This document shows positions 1-8,937 of a stretch of 36,517 nucleotides of DNA, piece after piece (position 1 is the first letter of the stretch; each line of letters starts with the position of its first letter). Source of the stretch: Candidatus Zixiibacteriota bacterium (GTDB lineage: Bacteria > Zixibacteria > MSB-5A5 > UM-FILTER-46-8); the NCBI GenBank assembly GCA_014730345.1, contig WJIJ01000042.1, positions 1-36,517 on the forward strand. The letters are read 5' to 3'. The notes under the pieces were generated by a model. It had not been told where the DNA came from. It searched no databases and was given only the letters and a program-made list of their open reading frames with translations. The translations under genes were made by a program, and so were the position numbers.

Positions 1-11
1 CGGCGGTTCAA

Positions 12-1811
12 ATGAGTAATGACTACCGGGTTTATTTAATCCCTGTATTGGTTTATGTCTTCTCGGCGATTACATATCTGTTCGCCGCTTCGGTTATCAC
101 CGACCAGATCGGCTTTCCCCTCGATGATTCATATATCCACGCCGTTTTCGCCCGGAGCATCGCCGGCGGCAGTTGGTTCGAATTCAACCCCGGCGTTCCG
201 GTTGCCGGGTCCACCGCTCCGCTTTATACCGCGTTGGTAGGCCTTGTTTACTGGTTTTTCGGAGTTAATATCACCATGCAGGTACTCCTCGGAGAAATCA
301 TCAATATCGCCGGGCTGATTTATACTATAAAGATGTTTAAACTACTGATTTCCGATGATGATGAATCTGTTTTGCTGGGAGGAATGCTTACAGCCCTGGC
401 ATTTCCCCTCGTTTGGGGTTCGGTTTCGGGCATGGAAATCCCGCTCGCGTTTTTACTGGTATCTGCGGGAATTTATTATCATATAAAAGCAATAAATCAA
501 AACGGCGGCAACCAGCTTTCGATTTTACTTTTATCGCTTGCTCTTCTTACCCGACCGGAGACTGCCGTTATTGCTGTTTTGTTGATTATTGACCGGTCCT
601 TCAGGATTAAAACCAAAAGAGGAACCACCCTCATCCTCAATTCGATAGTATATCTATCCCTGCCTGCTATATTCGGAATCTTGAATTATCATTTCACCGG
701 AACGGCTTTCGCCAATACTTTCTTATCCAAAACCCAGTATGGCAGTCTTTACCAGTTTTTGCTTTTCGACCGGGATCCGTTGAGATTGGTATGGTCGGTT
801 ATAATCGCTGTTGCCCTTTCTGGGAGAACCGTTTTTTATCTATTATTCGACAATCCTGTTTCTGTTTTATTTATTGCCGCATTGGCGGTTAATATCCCTG
901 CTTTCAAGAGTAATAAGCAGTGGGCAAATATACGTCTGTTCTTGATAATATTACTGATTATTCCGATGGCAATAGGAGCGGCTACCGGATGGGTTTTTGC
1001 AGGTCAATATCAGCGATATATCTCTTATATCCTGCCCCTGTTTTTCGCGTTGCATATTGTCGCCTTTGCCCATTACAGTAAGGTAGACCGCGCCCTTGAA
1101 AAAATCACTAACCTGAGAAGCTACCCTGCTCTAAAAAAGCCATTTTTCATCGCGATGCTGTTAATATCGGTTTTATACATATTAATAGCCATTGATTATC
1201 CGCCGGTGGTAAATTTCCTTCGAACCATGGACATACGCGGAGGGATTCTGGCAAGCATTGTTAATTCGCATCTACTTCTATCCTTTTCCAGGGCAATTTT
1301 CGCTTTCACCTTTTTCGCCGCGGCATTGATTGTGTTTATGAATTTCTATGGAAAATCGCTTGAAAACCGCAAAAGGATATTAAAAAACTCAGCTGTTATC
1401 TACTCGATTATCCTGATGCTGGTCGCTGGTGTACGCTATGGTTACAATGTAGATAATATCAACCGGATGCAGGTTAACATCGCGCGGTGGGCATCGGAAA
1501 AATTACCGGCGGACTCGGTCGTGGCTGTAAACGATATAGGAGCTTTCGGCTTTTACGCTCCCCAGAGAATCCTCGATTTGCAGGGTCTTATCAGCACCGA
1601 AATTCTCGAGTATGAAGGCGATATTCCCGCCTTTTTCAGCGAAGTTGAAACCCCGGGCTATATGATAATTTTCCGCCGGCAATTAGGGGACTATCGCGAC
1701 AGCCCCCATCTGAAAGAGCTGTATTCGGTTAAGCTGTTGAATAATACTATTTGCATGTATGATGATATGGTAGTTTTTAAAATTACCAACTGGCCTTCTG
1801 CCAAACAGTAA
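12..1811 (+). CDS. Polytopic membrane protein, GT-C (dolichol-P-sugar-like) glycosyltransferase fold
   Basis: A 599-residue integral membrane protein with about 11-12 hydrophobic segments, starting at residues 8-30. Right after the first segment is the acidic pair D38-D39 in 'FPLDDSYIHAVFARS', followed by a glycine-rich stretch with 'NPG' and 'GSTAPLY'. In GT-C enzymes (ArnT, PMT and PMT_2/GT39-type families) the first external loop carries such a catalytic or metal-binding acidic motif. The C-terminal part (about residue 475 on) is soluble, includes 'AVNDIGAFGFYA' and should lie outside. By family analogy it would transfer a sugar from a polyprenyl-phosphate donor at the periplasmic face; the acceptor cannot be told. 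It stands alone, with about 98 bp before the next gene. The start lies 12 bases from the window edge, so an upstream partner may be cut off. Confident as a gene, moderate for GT-C. Confidence 0.8.
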   Translation: MSNDYRVYLIPVLVYVFSAITYLFAASVITDQIGFPLDDSYIHAVFARSIAGGSWFEFNPGVPVAGSTAPLYTALVGLVYWFFGVNITMQVLLGEIINIAGLIYTIKMFKLLISDDDESVLLGGMLTALAFPLVWGSVSGMEIPLAFLLVSAGIYYHIKAINQNGGNQLSILLLSLALLTRPETAVIAVLLIIDRSFRIKTKRGTTLILNSIVYLSLPAIFGILNYHFTGTAFANTFLSKTQYGSLYQFLLFDRDPLRLVWSVIIAVALSGRTVFYLLFDNPVSVLFIAALAVNIPAFKSNKQWANIRLFLIILLIIPMAIGAATGWVFAGQYQRYISYILPLFFALHIVAFAHYSKVDRALEKITNLRSYPALKKPFFIAMLLISVLYILIAIDYPPVVNFLRTMDIRGGILASIVNSHLLLSFSRAIFAFTFFAAALIVFMNFYGKSLENRKRILKNSAVIYSIILMLVAGVRYGYNVDNINRMQVNIARWASEKLPADSVVAVNDIGAFGFYAPQRILDLQGLISTEILEYEGDIPAFFSEVETPGYMIIFRRQLGDYRDSPHLKELYSVKLLNNTICMYDDMVVFKITNWPSAKQ

Positions 1812-1829
1812 GTCGAATACATTCGGTAA

Positions 1830-1857
1830 TTGACTTTTTAATAATGGTGATTATATT
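1830..1857 (+). promoter_or_regulatory. Putative sigma-70 promoter of the first M1 peptidase
   Basis: TTGACT at 1830-1835 and TATATT at 1852-1857 with a 16-base spacer. They lie 52 bases before the ATG at 1910, which has GAGGA just upstream. The preceding gene is on the same strand, so this would give the peptidase its own transcript. Judged by eye from the consensus only. Confidence 0.5.
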
Positions 1858-1909
1858 AAAGTATTGCTATACTGAAGGTATTTCATGAAACCTTTGCCGT
1901 GAGGATGTT

Positions 1910-4180
1910 ATGCGTAAAGCTGGAATTTCGGTTATAATTATTTTTCTAATTTCTTCGCTTTCTTATGCCCAGGACCTGTCTATTCAGGATGTACGCGACA
2001 TGGATTGGCGGATGAAAGTCGATAAATGGATGAAGCTGGGGAAAATCCAGGACAGGAGCAATGACCTGCTTGATCAGGAGGATTTTGATGTTACGTACGC
2101 CGAACTGGATATCGAAATTACCAGTTTTATGGATCATCTTATAACCGGCGCGGTTACCATGACCTGCCGTTCCCTCGTTGACGGCATGAACACAGTTGAG
2201 TATAATTTCCATACTGATTTGATTGTTGATTCGGTAAAAGCCGGAGGGCAGTTAACCACTTTTGACCATTCCGACCATATCCTCACGATTAACCTTGACC
2301 GTACTTACGATACCGGGGAAGAAGCAACGACGATTGTCTATTACAATGGTACGCCGCCTTACACCGGTTTTGGTTCGTTCTCATGGCGATTACACCTGGG
2401 CGCGCCCGTAATATCAACCATGTCCTGCCCGGAGGAAGCTTACACATGGTGGCCATGTAAGGATACCCAAACCGATAAAATCGATTCGGCCGATGTGGTA
2501 ATGACGGTGGGCGACAGTCTTATAGCTACATCCAACGGGGTAATGGTCAGCGATGTAAACAATGGGAACGGTACTCGTACTTTTACATGGCACATATCAT
2601 ATCCCATTGCCACTTACCTGATATGTATGACCATATCCAATTACCAGAGCTGGACTGACTGGTATGTAAGCCCCGAGGGCGATTCGATACCGATCACAAA
2701 CTATGTCTACCCGGAACATTACGATGATGCCGTGGCCGATTTGAGTTTCACCCCGGAAATAATGGAAATTTATGTCGACCTTTTCGGGGATTACCCTTTC
2801 GCTGAGGAAAAATACGGCCATAGTATTTTCCCCTTTGCCGGAGGGATGGAACACCAAAACAACTGCAGTTTCGGGTCTATATTGATAACAGGCAACGGCA
2901 CGTATGAATCCATCGTAGTACACGAGCTGGCGCATCAATGGTTCGGCGATATGATTACCTGCCATCAGTGGGCGGATGTCTGGATGAACGAGGGATTCGC
3001 CACCTATTGTGAGGCATTGTACTATGAACAGGTAGACGGGCTGGAAGCATATTTGTATTACATGACCCATGACAACAGGGTAAGGGAACCGAGCGGTCCT
3101 ATTTACGATCCGAGTTATCTCTGGAGCAGTAACACGGTTTATAACAAGGGGTCGTGGGTACTGCACATGCTCAGGGGAGTTATGGGCGATGAGGATTTCT
3201 TCGATGGCATGTACGCTTATGCTAACAATCCCGATTACCAGTACAAAACTATTACCACACGCCAGTTCCAGCATCAGATGGAACAGTTTTACGGCGGGCC
3301 GCTTGACTGGTTTATCGATGAATGGGTTTGGGGAAGAAACCGTCCCCATTACGAATATTCATGGCTTGCCGAGGATATTGGCGGCGGGGAATACGAAATT
3401 TTCCTGCATATTGACCAAACCCAGGAGGAGCCATCGCCGCGTGTTTTTAAAATGCCTGTCAAGGTTTATGTTGATATAGAGGGCGATGAATACATGACGA
3501 CGGTTTGGAACGACAGCAGGGAGGATGATTTCCGTTTCATCGTATCCGGCAATCCCGAGTCGCTGGAAATAGACCGTTATGACTGGATTTTGAAAACATC
3601 GGTAGAAACCGAGTATGGATTCAATATCGTAACCACATCACTTGAAGATGGAGCGCCGGGTGAATATTACGAAGATAATATTGAATCACGCGGAGGAACC
3701 GCCCCTTACGCTTATGAGGTAATCGCCGGGGCGCTTCCCGATGGTCTGCAGTTGGAAAGCTCTACCGGCAGGCTTTACGGCACTCCCGCTGATGAAGGTT
3801 ATTATGATTTCACAGTACTGAGCACCGACTCATCTGAACCTCCTATGGAAGATGAGCAGGAATACAGGTTGCGGATAGGCGATCCGGTTTATGTTGATGA
3901 AGATGAACCGCTACCGAACGGCGTAACCCTGTATGGCAATTATCCCAACCCCTTCAACAGCTCAACGACAATCAAATTCGATATGCCCCAGTCTGAGTAT
4001 ATTAAAATAGAAATTTTCAATATTATGGGGCAATTAGTTGATACAGCTTTTGAAGGAAATGTGGAAGCTGGTGCAAACGAAGTTGTCTATAATAACCAAT
4101 CGCTGGCCTCAGGATTATATTTCTACCGGTTGTGCGCTGAGAAATATTCAGCCGTTAGACGAATGACCCTGTTGAAATAG
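1910..4180 (+). CDS. Secreted M1-family zinc aminopeptidase with T9SS-type sorting domain (copy 1)
   Basis: A 756-residue exported metallopeptidase. Residues 1-20 form a signal peptide ending 'SYAQ'. The M1 catalytic set is complete: substrate-binding 'GGMEHQ' (the GAMEN equivalent) at 311-316, zinc ligands H338 and H342 with general base E339 in 'HELAHQW', third ligand E361 in 'NEGFATY' 18 residues on, and the transition-state tyrosine Y411 in 'VYNKGSW'. A putative-Ig (He_PIG-like) domain follows from about 571 to 660, with 'GGTAPYAYEV' and 'LPDGLQL'. The C-terminal T9SS/FlgD-like domain has YPNPFN at 678-683 and the tail 'RRMTLLK'. The ERAP1-C helical domain of longer M1 enzymes seems absent. 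By family it cleaves N-terminal residues from peptides; here probably at the cell surface or outside the cell. The next gene is a close paralogue. Confidence 0.93.
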   Translation: MRKAGISVIIIFLISSLSYAQDLSIQDVRDMDWRMKVDKWMKLGKIQDRSNDLLDQEDFDVTYAELDIEITSFMDHLITGAVTMTCRSLVDGMNTVEYNFHTDLIVDSVKAGGQLTTFDHSDHILTINLDRTYDTGEEATTIVYYNGTPPYTGFGSFSWRLHLGAPVISTMSCPEEAYTWWPCKDTQTDKIDSADVVMTVGDSLIATSNGVMVSDVNNGNGTRTFTWHISYPIATYLICMTISNYQSWTDWYVSPEGDSIPITNYVYPEHYDDAVADLSFTPEIMEIYVDLFGDYPFAEEKYGHSIFPFAGGMEHQNNCSFGSILITGNGTYESIVVHELAHQWFGDMITCHQWADVWMNEGFATYCEALYYEQVDGLEAYLYYMTHDNRVREPSGPIYDPSYLWSSNTVYNKGSWVLHMLRGVMGDEDFFDGMYAYANNPDYQYKTITTRQFQHQMEQFYGGPLDWFIDEWVWGRNRPHYEYSWLAEDIGGGEYEIFLHIDQTQEEPSPRVFKMPVKVYVDIEGDEYMTTVWNDSREDDFRFIVSGNPESLEIDRYDWILKTSVETEYGFNIVTTSLEDGAPGEYYEDNIESRGGTAPYAYEVIAGALPDGLQLESSTGRLYGTPADEGYYDFTVLSTDSSEPPMEDEQEYRLRIGDPVYVDEDEPLPNGVTLYGNYPNPFNSSTTIKFDMPQSEYIKIEIFNIMGQLVDTAFEGNVEAGANEVVYNNQSLASGLYFYRLCAEKYSAVRRMTLLK

Positions 4181-4330
4181 AATCTAATTCCGGGCATAGT
4201 TTCTGCTTATTATATATATGCAGATAATTTATTTAATGATTACTGGAACCTGCCCTTCTATTAAGATGTTAATCTGTATGGGTTTGTAGTAGTTTTGATA
4301 CATAATTAAGCTCCATAATTTGACAAGGAA

Positions 4331-4359
4331 TTGACATTTCGTTACATATTGATTATTAT
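4331..4359 (+). promoter_or_regulatory. Sigma-70-type promoter of the second M1 peptidase
   Basis: A perfect TTGACA at 4331-4336, a 17-base spacer and TATTAT at 4354-4359. The expected transcript start is near 4366, leaving a leader of about 42 bases before the ATG at 4408. An overlapping 'TTGACA' at 4320-4325 is 11 bases upstream and less well spaced. This makes the two tandem peptidases separately transcribed. Confidence 0.7.
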
Positions 4360-4407
4360 ATTACATTCAGGTAGGACTTTCACACCTAAAATATAACGAG
4401 GTTTAAG

Positions 4408-6684
4408 ATGCGGTTTAAATTATTAATTGTATTTATGTTTGTCGCCCTTTTCGCTTCCGCTTCTTTAGCGCAGAATCTTGACCGGGAGCAATTTATGGAT
4501 GCCCACTGGCAGATGAAATCGCTCTACTGGCAGAAACTGCAGGAAAGGCAGGCTGAAACGGTCGCGGGTGATATTCTTGACCAATCCGATTATGATGTCA
4601 AATGGTGGTTGCTTGATATTGATGTAACTGATATTGAGAATGAGATTATCACCGGTACGGTTACCATGACTTCCGAAGCAGTCGTGGATGGAGTTGATGA
4701 AATCCAGTATGATTTCGATCGTACTATGAATGTCGATGATGTCCGCATGGGCGGTCAATCGGTAAGCTATACCCACAGCGGTGATTTAATAACCATAACT
4801 CTGGATCGTGAGTATAATACCGGCGAAGAATTTACAACCGAGGTCGACTATCATGGTCATCCGCCCGGAAGCGGCTTTGGTTCTTTCACATGGGAAACCC
4901 ACCAGGGCAATCCCATAATTTCCACGCTTTCAGAGCCGGAGGGAGCCCGTGAATGGTGGCCCTGCAAAGACCAGCCCAGAGATAAAGCCGATTCAGCGGA
5001 TGTGTATATCACCATACCCGATGACTTGGTGGGAACTTCCAACGGCGCGCTGGTGGATGTTGTCGATAATGGCAACGGCACCAAAACTTATATGTGGCAT
5101 AGTTCCTATCCTATAACTACTTATCTAATATCACTGGCGATTTCCAATTACGTGGAATTCACCGATTGGTATGTAACCGTTCAGGGCGATTCGATGCCCA
5201 TTGTCAACTATGTTTACCCGGAACACTTGGATGAAGCGGTTGAGGATTTAGGCATTACCGCCGAAGCAATTGAGATTTTTGTTCCTCTATTCGGCGAATA
5301 TCCTTTTCTCGAGGAAAAATACGGCCATTCGATTTTCCATTGGGGCGGCGCCATGGAGCACCAGTGTAATACCAGCTACGGCGCTGGTTTGATTCGCGGC
5401 AACCACTGGTATGATTATATTGTTGCTCACGAACTTGCGCATCAGTGGTTTGGCGATATGATTTCGCCGGAATCGTGGCCGGAAATCTGGATGAACGAAG
5501 GATTCGCTTCATACTCAGAAGCGCTTTGGACCGAAGCCCTGCAGGGGCAGAATGCGTATTTCAATTACATGCGCTACAACAACGGAGTAACCGAGCCCAG
5601 CGGTCCCATTTATGATCCGGATCCGCTTTTCGATGGAAATACCGTTTATAACAAGGGTTCCTGGGTATTGCACATGCTCAGAGGCGTTATGGGTGATGAA
5701 CCATTTTTCGAGGGCATTTACGATTACGCTACCCATCCTGATTTCATGCATAAGGTTACTACAACCCGCCAATTCCAGCACCTGATGGAAGGTTATTACG
5801 GCGCGCCTCTCGATTGGTTCTTTGACCAGTGGATATGGGGTATGAACAGGCCGCATTACGAATATTCCTGGATGAAGGAAGATATAGGCAACGGCCAGTA
5901 TGAGATATTCCTTCATGTTGACCAAACCCAGGGGGCTCCGGCGCCGGAAGTATTCACCATGCCAATTAAAATCTATCCGCGCGTCGATGGCGAGGATACA
6001 GTTATTACGGTCTGGAACAACTCCCGAACTGCTGATTATCGCTTCGTGGTTAATGGCGATCCCTCAACCTTGCGTTTCGACCGCAATCAATGGATTTTGA
6101 GAAACGTACGGGGCGTGGATTACCAGCTGAATATCGTTACCACTGAACTGCCAAATGCCATGCCCGGCGATTATTACGAGGATGAAATTGAAGCCCGCGG
6201 CGGTACTGCACCATATACTTTTGAATTGGAAGATGGGGACCTTCCCGATGGTATGCAGTTATCATCTGACGGAATTATATCCGGTACGCCGACCGTAGAA
6301 GGTACTTATCCGATAATAGTCAAGGTAACTGATTCCGATTCACCGGAAAATATAGACACCCAGAATTACGATTTTGTTGTTGGTGAACCGTCGGGATTTG
6401 ACGATGATAACGCGGTACCCTCCAATTTCGCCTTGATCGGCAACTATCCCAATCCGTTCAATAACAGCACTATTATCAAAATACGTCTTGCCGATGCCGG
6501 TAATGTGAGCCTTGATGTGTTTAACATTATGGGCCAGAAGGTCGCTAATCTTTACAATGGTTACCTGGAAAGCGGTTCGCATGAGTTCGCATGGAATGCT
6601 TCAGAAGTTACATCGGGGATTTATTTTTATAAACTGACTGGCGGGGCCGACTCCGATGTGAAAAAAATGACCCTGCTGAAGTAA
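4408..6684 (+). CDS. Secreted M1-family zinc aminopeptidase with T9SS-type sorting domain (copy 2)
   Basis: A 758-residue paralogue of the preceding gene, collinear along its whole length, pointing to tandem duplication. The signal peptide covers about residues 1-21 (ending 'ASLAQ'). Catalytic residues are H341, E342 and H345 in 'HELAHQW', E364 in 'NEGFASY', Y414 in 'VYNKGSW', and 'GAMEHQ' upstream, closer to canonical GAMEN than copy 1. A putative-Ig domain and a T9SS domain (YPNPFN at 680-685, tail 'KKMTLLK') follow. The residues around the site differ between copies: 'MISPESWPEIW' here, 'MITCHQWADVW' in copy 1, and copy 1 has a Cys pair region ('SCPEEAYTWWPCK') where copy 2 has 'SEPEGAREWWPCK'. 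This may mean different substrate preference. The gene has its own promoter and a strong terminator at its end. Confidence 0.93.
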   Translation: MRFKLLIVFMFVALFASASLAQNLDREQFMDAHWQMKSLYWQKLQERQAETVAGDILDQSDYDVKWWLLDIDVTDIENEIITGTVTMTSEAVVDGVDEIQYDFDRTMNVDDVRMGGQSVSYTHSGDLITITLDREYNTGEEFTTEVDYHGHPPGSGFGSFTWETHQGNPIISTLSEPEGAREWWPCKDQPRDKADSADVYITIPDDLVGTSNGALVDVVDNGNGTKTYMWHSSYPITTYLISLAISNYVEFTDWYVTVQGDSMPIVNYVYPEHLDEAVEDLGITAEAIEIFVPLFGEYPFLEEKYGHSIFHWGGAMEHQCNTSYGAGLIRGNHWYDYIVAHELAHQWFGDMISPESWPEIWMNEGFASYSEALWTEALQGQNAYFNYMRYNNGVTEPSGPIYDPDPLFDGNTVYNKGSWVLHMLRGVMGDEPFFEGIYDYATHPDFMHKVTTTRQFQHLMEGYYGAPLDWFFDQWIWGMNRPHYEYSWMKEDIGNGQYEIFLHVDQTQGAPAPEVFTMPIKIYPRVDGEDTVITVWNNSRTADYRFVVNGDPSTLRFDRNQWILRNVRGVDYQLNIVTTELPNAMPGDYYEDEIEARGGTAPYTFELEDGDLPDGMQLSSDGIISGTPTVEGTYPIIVKVTDSDSPENIDTQNYDFVVGEPSGFDDDNAVPSNFALIGNYPNPFNNSTIIKIRLADAGNVSLDVFNIMGQKVANLYNGYLESGSHEFAWNASEVTSGIYFYKLTGGADSDVKKMTLLK

Positions 6685-6706
6685 TAGTATTAATTATCAG
6701 CGGATT

Positions 6707-6734
6707 AAAAGGCACACGAGAATGTGTGCCTTTT
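6707..6734 (+). terminator. Intrinsic terminator after the second M1 peptidase
   Basis: Perfect 11-bp inverted repeat: AAAAGGCACAC at 6707-6717, loop GAGAAT, GTGTGCCTTTT at 6724-6734. The A-rich left arm and T-rich right arm make it potentially bidirectional. It lies 22 bases after the stop codon and insulates the RNase P RNA promoter. Confidence 0.85.
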
Positions 6735-6810
6735 ACATTGGTAGCCAGTGTATTTTTAAGGGGTTGTTAAAATTTAATGGTTTTTTGGTAAATGTGTAGG
6801 GGAACTATTC

Positions 6811-6839
6811 TTGACAAAAATGTCGAAAGTTAATATATT
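6811..6839 (+). promoter_or_regulatory. Sigma-70-type promoter of the RNase P RNA gene
   Basis: Perfect TTGACA at 6811-6816, a 17-base spacer and TATATT at 6834-6839. Start of transcription is expected about 6846-6850, exactly where the mature RNase P RNA should begin. Confidence 0.8.
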
Positions 6840-6849
6840 GTTAAATTAA

Positions 6850-7210
6850 CTGCCGCGAGCCAGGCGGTCGCCTCGGCTTTAAGCCGTGGAGGAAAGTCCG
6901 GGCTACAGAGGGCAGGGCGCCTCGTAACGCGAGGCCGGGGAAACCCGGGGAAAGTGCCACAGAAACCAGACCGCTCGCTGTAAAGCGAGTAAGGGTGAAA
7001 CGGTGGTGTAAGAGACCACCCGCTCCGGTGGCAACACCGGTTTGGGTAAACCCCGCCCGTAGCAAGGCCAAGTACAGGAGGAGGAGTTGCCCGCTCCTTT
7101 AGACTCCAGGGTAGGCTGCATGAGGATGACGGCGACGTCATTCCCAGATAGATGACCGCTTACTTCACTTGTTTGAAGGATACAGAACCCGGCTTATGGC
7201 TCGCTTAACT
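6850..7210 (+). ncRNA. rnpB: RNase P RNA, bacterial
   Basis: The catalytic RNA of RNase P, which trims the 5' leaders of tRNA precursors. Hallmark conserved segments are present in order: 'GGAGGAAAGTCCGGGCT' (P4/J3-4 region, about 6888-6904), 'AGGGTGAAACGGTGG' with 'TAAGAGACCACC' about 6990-7020, and the 3' element 'ACAGAACCCGGCTTA' about 7182-7196. The terminal P1 helix is visible as GCGAGCC at 6855-6861 pairing with GGCTCGC at 7198-7204. The length of about 360 nt fits the common ancestral type A; the class was not folded explicitly. A consensus promoter lies just upstream. No T-rich terminator follows, and recJ begins about 25 bases after P1 closes, so recJ may be served by read-through of this transcript. 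Confidence 0.95.
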
Positions 7211-7230
7211 TGATAATTAAGGTTTTGCTT

Positions 7231-8937
7231 TTGGAACATAATATTTGGGAAGTAACACCCGACGCTGATCCACAATTATCCCTCCAGATTTCAGAGGACC
7301 TCGGTATTCCCCGGGTTGTGGCTAATATCCTTGTTAATAGGGGAATGACAAGTTCAGAAGAGGTCCAGAGATTTCTCCATCCCAAAATGGAAGAACTTTG
7401 TGATCCGTATATGTTTGAGGACATGGACCGCGGTGTTGAGCGGGTAATTGATGCCCTTCGTACTCGAGAAAAGATAATGATTTACGGAGATTACGATGTT
7501 GACGGTATCACCGCCACATCGCTTATGTTCCTTACTCTCAACAGGTTGGGGGCGGAAGTAAGTTATTACCTTCCTAACAGGCTTGAGGAAGGCTATGGGA
7601 TTTCAGAAGAAGGTATCCAGGAGGCTATCAAAAGAGGCGTTACCTTGTTAATTTCGGTGGATTGTGGGATCACAGCAATTGAAGAGGTAAAATACGCTAA
7701 ATCCAAAGGCATAGATTGTATCATAACCGACCATCATGAGCCCGGTTCAGAAATCCCTGAGGCGGTGGCGGTAATCAATCCTAAAAGGGGCGGTAAGAAT
7801 AGTATCGGTGTAGAGCTTGCGGGAGTGGGTATGGCATATAAATTTGCCATTGCCCTTTATCATAGATTAAACCAGAATCCGGAAGAAGTTAACGAACATC
7901 TCGACCTGGTAGCTCTCGGAACCGCCGCGGATATTGTGCCCTTAATTCAAGAGAACCGGATTTTAACCAAATTTGGGATTAAACAGGTAGCCCGAAGCGC
8001 TAAACCCGGTTTAAAATCGCTGATTTTCGTTTCCGGTTTACTGGGAAAGGAAATAGGTACCGGGCAGGTCGTATTCATAATCGCGCCGAGAATTAATGCC
8101 GTGGGCCGACTGGGAAACGCTGAACTCGCGATTAAACTACTGTCCACGAAGGATCCCCAACAAGCGAACCAAATCGCCCGCAAACTGAACGAGGAAAACA
8201 GAAAGCGTAAAGATATCGATGAACGAACCCTTTATCACGCCACCCAGATGATCAGGGATATTGTAGACCTTAAAAACGACAAGGCTATTGTACTTGCCGG
8301 GGAGGGATGGCACCAGGGTGTTATCGGTATTGTCGCCTCGCGTTTAGTGGAGAAATACCATCGGCCGACCATAATGATTGCTATCGACGGCAATGAAGGC
8401 AAGGGTTCGGCGCGGTCTATTCCCAATTTCCATCTCTACGAAGCCCTGCGTGAATGCGAGCATCTCTTGCTTCGTTTTGGCGGTCATAAATATGCCGCTG
8501 GTCTTTCAATTCAGGTTGATAAAATTGAGGAATTCCGCAAAAAGTTCAAAGATGTTACCTCAAGGATGTTAACCAGCGAAGATCTTTTGCCCCGGATAAA
8601 CATAGATGCCGAAGTAGAGCTCGATGAAATAGACAAGAACCTTATCGACCATATCGACTTGTTCGCGCCTTTTGGTCCTCAAAATATGAAACCTGTATTC
8701 ATAACCCGCAATCTTGAACTTTACGGGAATCCTTATATCGTGGGGAAAAACCACCTCAAATTAAAGGTGCAAAAGGGAGGAAGGATTTTCGATTGCATTG
8801 GATTCGGCATGCGCAGTTACATGAATCAGTTAATTCATAAACCCCTTTATCTCGATCTTGTGTACGTGGTCGAGTCGAATATTTGGAATGGCGCCGAACA
8901 TATCCAGCTTCGTATCAAGGACCTGCGAGTAGTATAA
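7231..8937 (+). CDS. recJ: Single-stranded-DNA-specific 5'-3' exonuclease RecJ
   Basis: A DHH-superfamily exonuclease that degrades ssDNA 5'-3' in recombination and mismatch/base-excision repair. Catalytic motifs: 'GDYDVDG' at residues 86-92 (metal-binding aspartates) and 'DHHEPG' with DHH at 167-169; a second domain has the DHHA1-type 'FGGHKYAAGLSI', and a C-terminal OB-like segment follows. The 568-residue length from this start is normal for RecJ. I chose the TTG at 7231, giving 'EHNIWEVTPDA', because AAGG lies 8 bases upstream and RecJ proteins typically start just before such a 'W.(L/V)' segment. An in-frame TTG at 7210 would start inside the 3' end of the RNase P RNA. The stop codon abuts the meaB ATG, so they are translationally coupled. 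Confidence 0.93.
   Translation: MEHNIWEVTPDADPQLSLQISEDLGIPRVVANILVNRGMTSSEEVQRFLHPKMEELCDPYMFEDMDRGVERVIDALRTREKIMIYGDYDVDGITATSLMFLTLNRLGAEVSYYLPNRLEEGYGISEEGIQEAIKRGVTLLISVDCGITAIEEVKYAKSKGIDCIITDHHEPGSEIPEAVAVINPKRGGKNSIGVELAGVGMAYKFAIALYHRLNQNPEEVNEHLDLVALGTAADIVPLIQENRILTKFGIKQVARSAKPGLKSLIFVSGLLGKEIGTGQVVFIIAPRINAVGRLGNAELAIKLLSTKDPQQANQIARKLNEENRKRKDIDERTLYHATQMIRDIVDLKNDKAIVLAGEGWHQGVIGIVASRLVEKYHRPTIMIAIDGNEGKGSARSIPNFHLYEALRECEHLLLRFGGHKYAAGLSIQVDKIEEFRKKFKDVTSRMLTSEDLLPRINIDAEVELDEIDKNLIDHIDLFAPFGPQNMKPVFITRNLELYGNPYIVGKNHLKLKVQKGGRIFDCIGFGMRSYMNQLIHKPLYLDLVYVVESNIWNGAEHIQLRIKDLRVV

Noticed and set aside
2597-3349. A 250-codon minus-strand frame opposite the first M1 peptidase
   Set aside because: The plus strand carries all M1 catalytic motifs; the antisense frame has no recognisable domain and arises from codon bias.
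4201-4240. TCTGC...GCAGA weak hairpin after the first M1 peptidase, considered as a terminator
   Set aside because: Only a 5-bp stem with a long A/T loop and no T-run; not convincing.
6830-7141. Several minus-strand open frames of 72-103 codons over the RNase P RNA
   Set aside because: They follow from the G/C-rich structured RNA; the RNase P conserved elements and promoter explain the region.
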